Shown here one piece after another: positions 5,802-5,933 of a stretch of DNA of 5,933 nt. The DNA is taken from contig DPVW01000328.1 in the NCBI GenBank assembly GCA_003529325.1, forward strand, positions 13,001 through 18,933, written 5' to 3'. The notes under the pieces were generated by a model. The model did not search any database, was not told the origin of the DNA, and was given only the letters and a program-made list of their open reading frames with translations. The stretch comes from Candidatus Latescibacterota bacterium. Its GTDB lineage: Bacteria > Latescibacterota > UBA2968 > UBA8231. The number at the start of each line of letters is the position of its first letter. Positions within the stretch are counted from its first letter, which is position 1. Both the position numbers and the translations under genes were made by a program.

Positions 5802-5933
5802 TGGAACGATCTATTAGCACGAGGTTCTGATCGAGACCTGAAAGGAGGGATCGACACTAGCCACTGACAAGGAAGGCGATGGGCAGGACGCAAATCAACC
5901 TATACCCACAGGTACCCGCAGGAATTAAGCTAT

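Larger units (their letters stand above)
5559..5933. other. Upstream intergenic region, about 375 bp without a convincing gene
   Basis: Base composition falls to roughly 50% G+C (about 43% in 5701-5760), below the neighbouring genes. Open frames of 60-75 codons on both strands lack ribosome-binding sites and recognisable sequence. The region should hold the promoter of the acetyltransferase operon, but I see no convincing -35/-10 pair on the minus strand. It contains three small inverted repeats (5641-5663, 5732-5745, 5787-5801). At the right edge an ATG at 5879 opens a plus-strand frame of 18 codons (MGRTQINLYPQVPAGIKL) to the window end, preceded by GGAAGG only 2 nt away. This might be the start of a gene continuing outside the window, but the support is weak. 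Confidence 0.45.

Noticed and set aside
5685..5867. Plus-strand open frame of 60 codons starting at TTG
   Set aside because: It has a rare start codon with no ribosome-binding site and no family resemblance; it overlaps the inverted repeats of the intergenic region.
1..5933. CRISPR array, tRNA, rRNA, insertion sequence or phage attachment site
   Set aside because: I saw no regularly spaced direct repeats, no tRNA cloverleaf, no rRNA-like sequence, no transposase and no flanking duplications.

Overview
This 5.9 kb window looks like bacterial chromosome, probably from an uncultured, environmental, GC-rich lineage. The coding parts are strongly G/C-biased at third codon positions. The gene content (BNR/Asp-box and five-bladed-propeller glycoside-hydrolase-like proteins, and a large OPT-like membrane protein of the DUF6785/DUF6784 type) is what I associate with Planctomycetota, Armatimonadota, Hydrogenedentota or Latescibacterota genomes. 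No rRNA, tRNA or marker gene is present to decide between them, so this placement is inference.

Layout: (1) Positions 1-539, minus strand, hold the 5' part of a sialidase-family (BNR/Asp-box) protein. Its reading frame is broken by a one-base loss near 397-402, and its 3' end lies outside the window. (2) A 116-bp divergent intergenic region follows. (3) Positions 656-2116, plus strand, hold a complete 486-residue five-bladed beta-propeller protein resembling GH32/GH43-type enzymes with a C-terminal beta-sandwich. (4) A 254-bp convergent intergenic spacer contains an imperfect inverted repeat. (5) Positions 4311-2371, minus strand, hold a 646-residue polytopic membrane protein of the OPT-like DUF6785/DUF6784 type. 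It starts at TTG and overlaps the preceding gene by 4 nt. (6) Positions 5558-4308, minus strand, hold a 416-residue Eis-like GNAT acetyltransferase with a C-terminal SCP2-like domain. (7) Positions 5559-5933 have no convincing gene but hold a less GC-rich, promoter-like stretch with a perfect small palindrome.

The acetyltransferase and membrane protein form a tight two-gene operon (TTGA stop/start overlap, with a Shine-Dalgarno sequence inside the upstream gene). The two beta-propeller genes are divergently transcribed from a short shared region. Neither propeller protein shows a clear signal peptide. One reading is a locus for uptake (OPT-like permease) and intracellular processing (propeller hydrolases) of a sugar- or peptide-containing compound, with the Eis-like enzyme acetylating an amine. 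The substrate cannot be read from sequence, and that linkage is inference. I did not find a clearly new system. The points most worth a second look are the frameshift, the coupled acetyltransferase-permease pair, and the palindrome in the upstream region.
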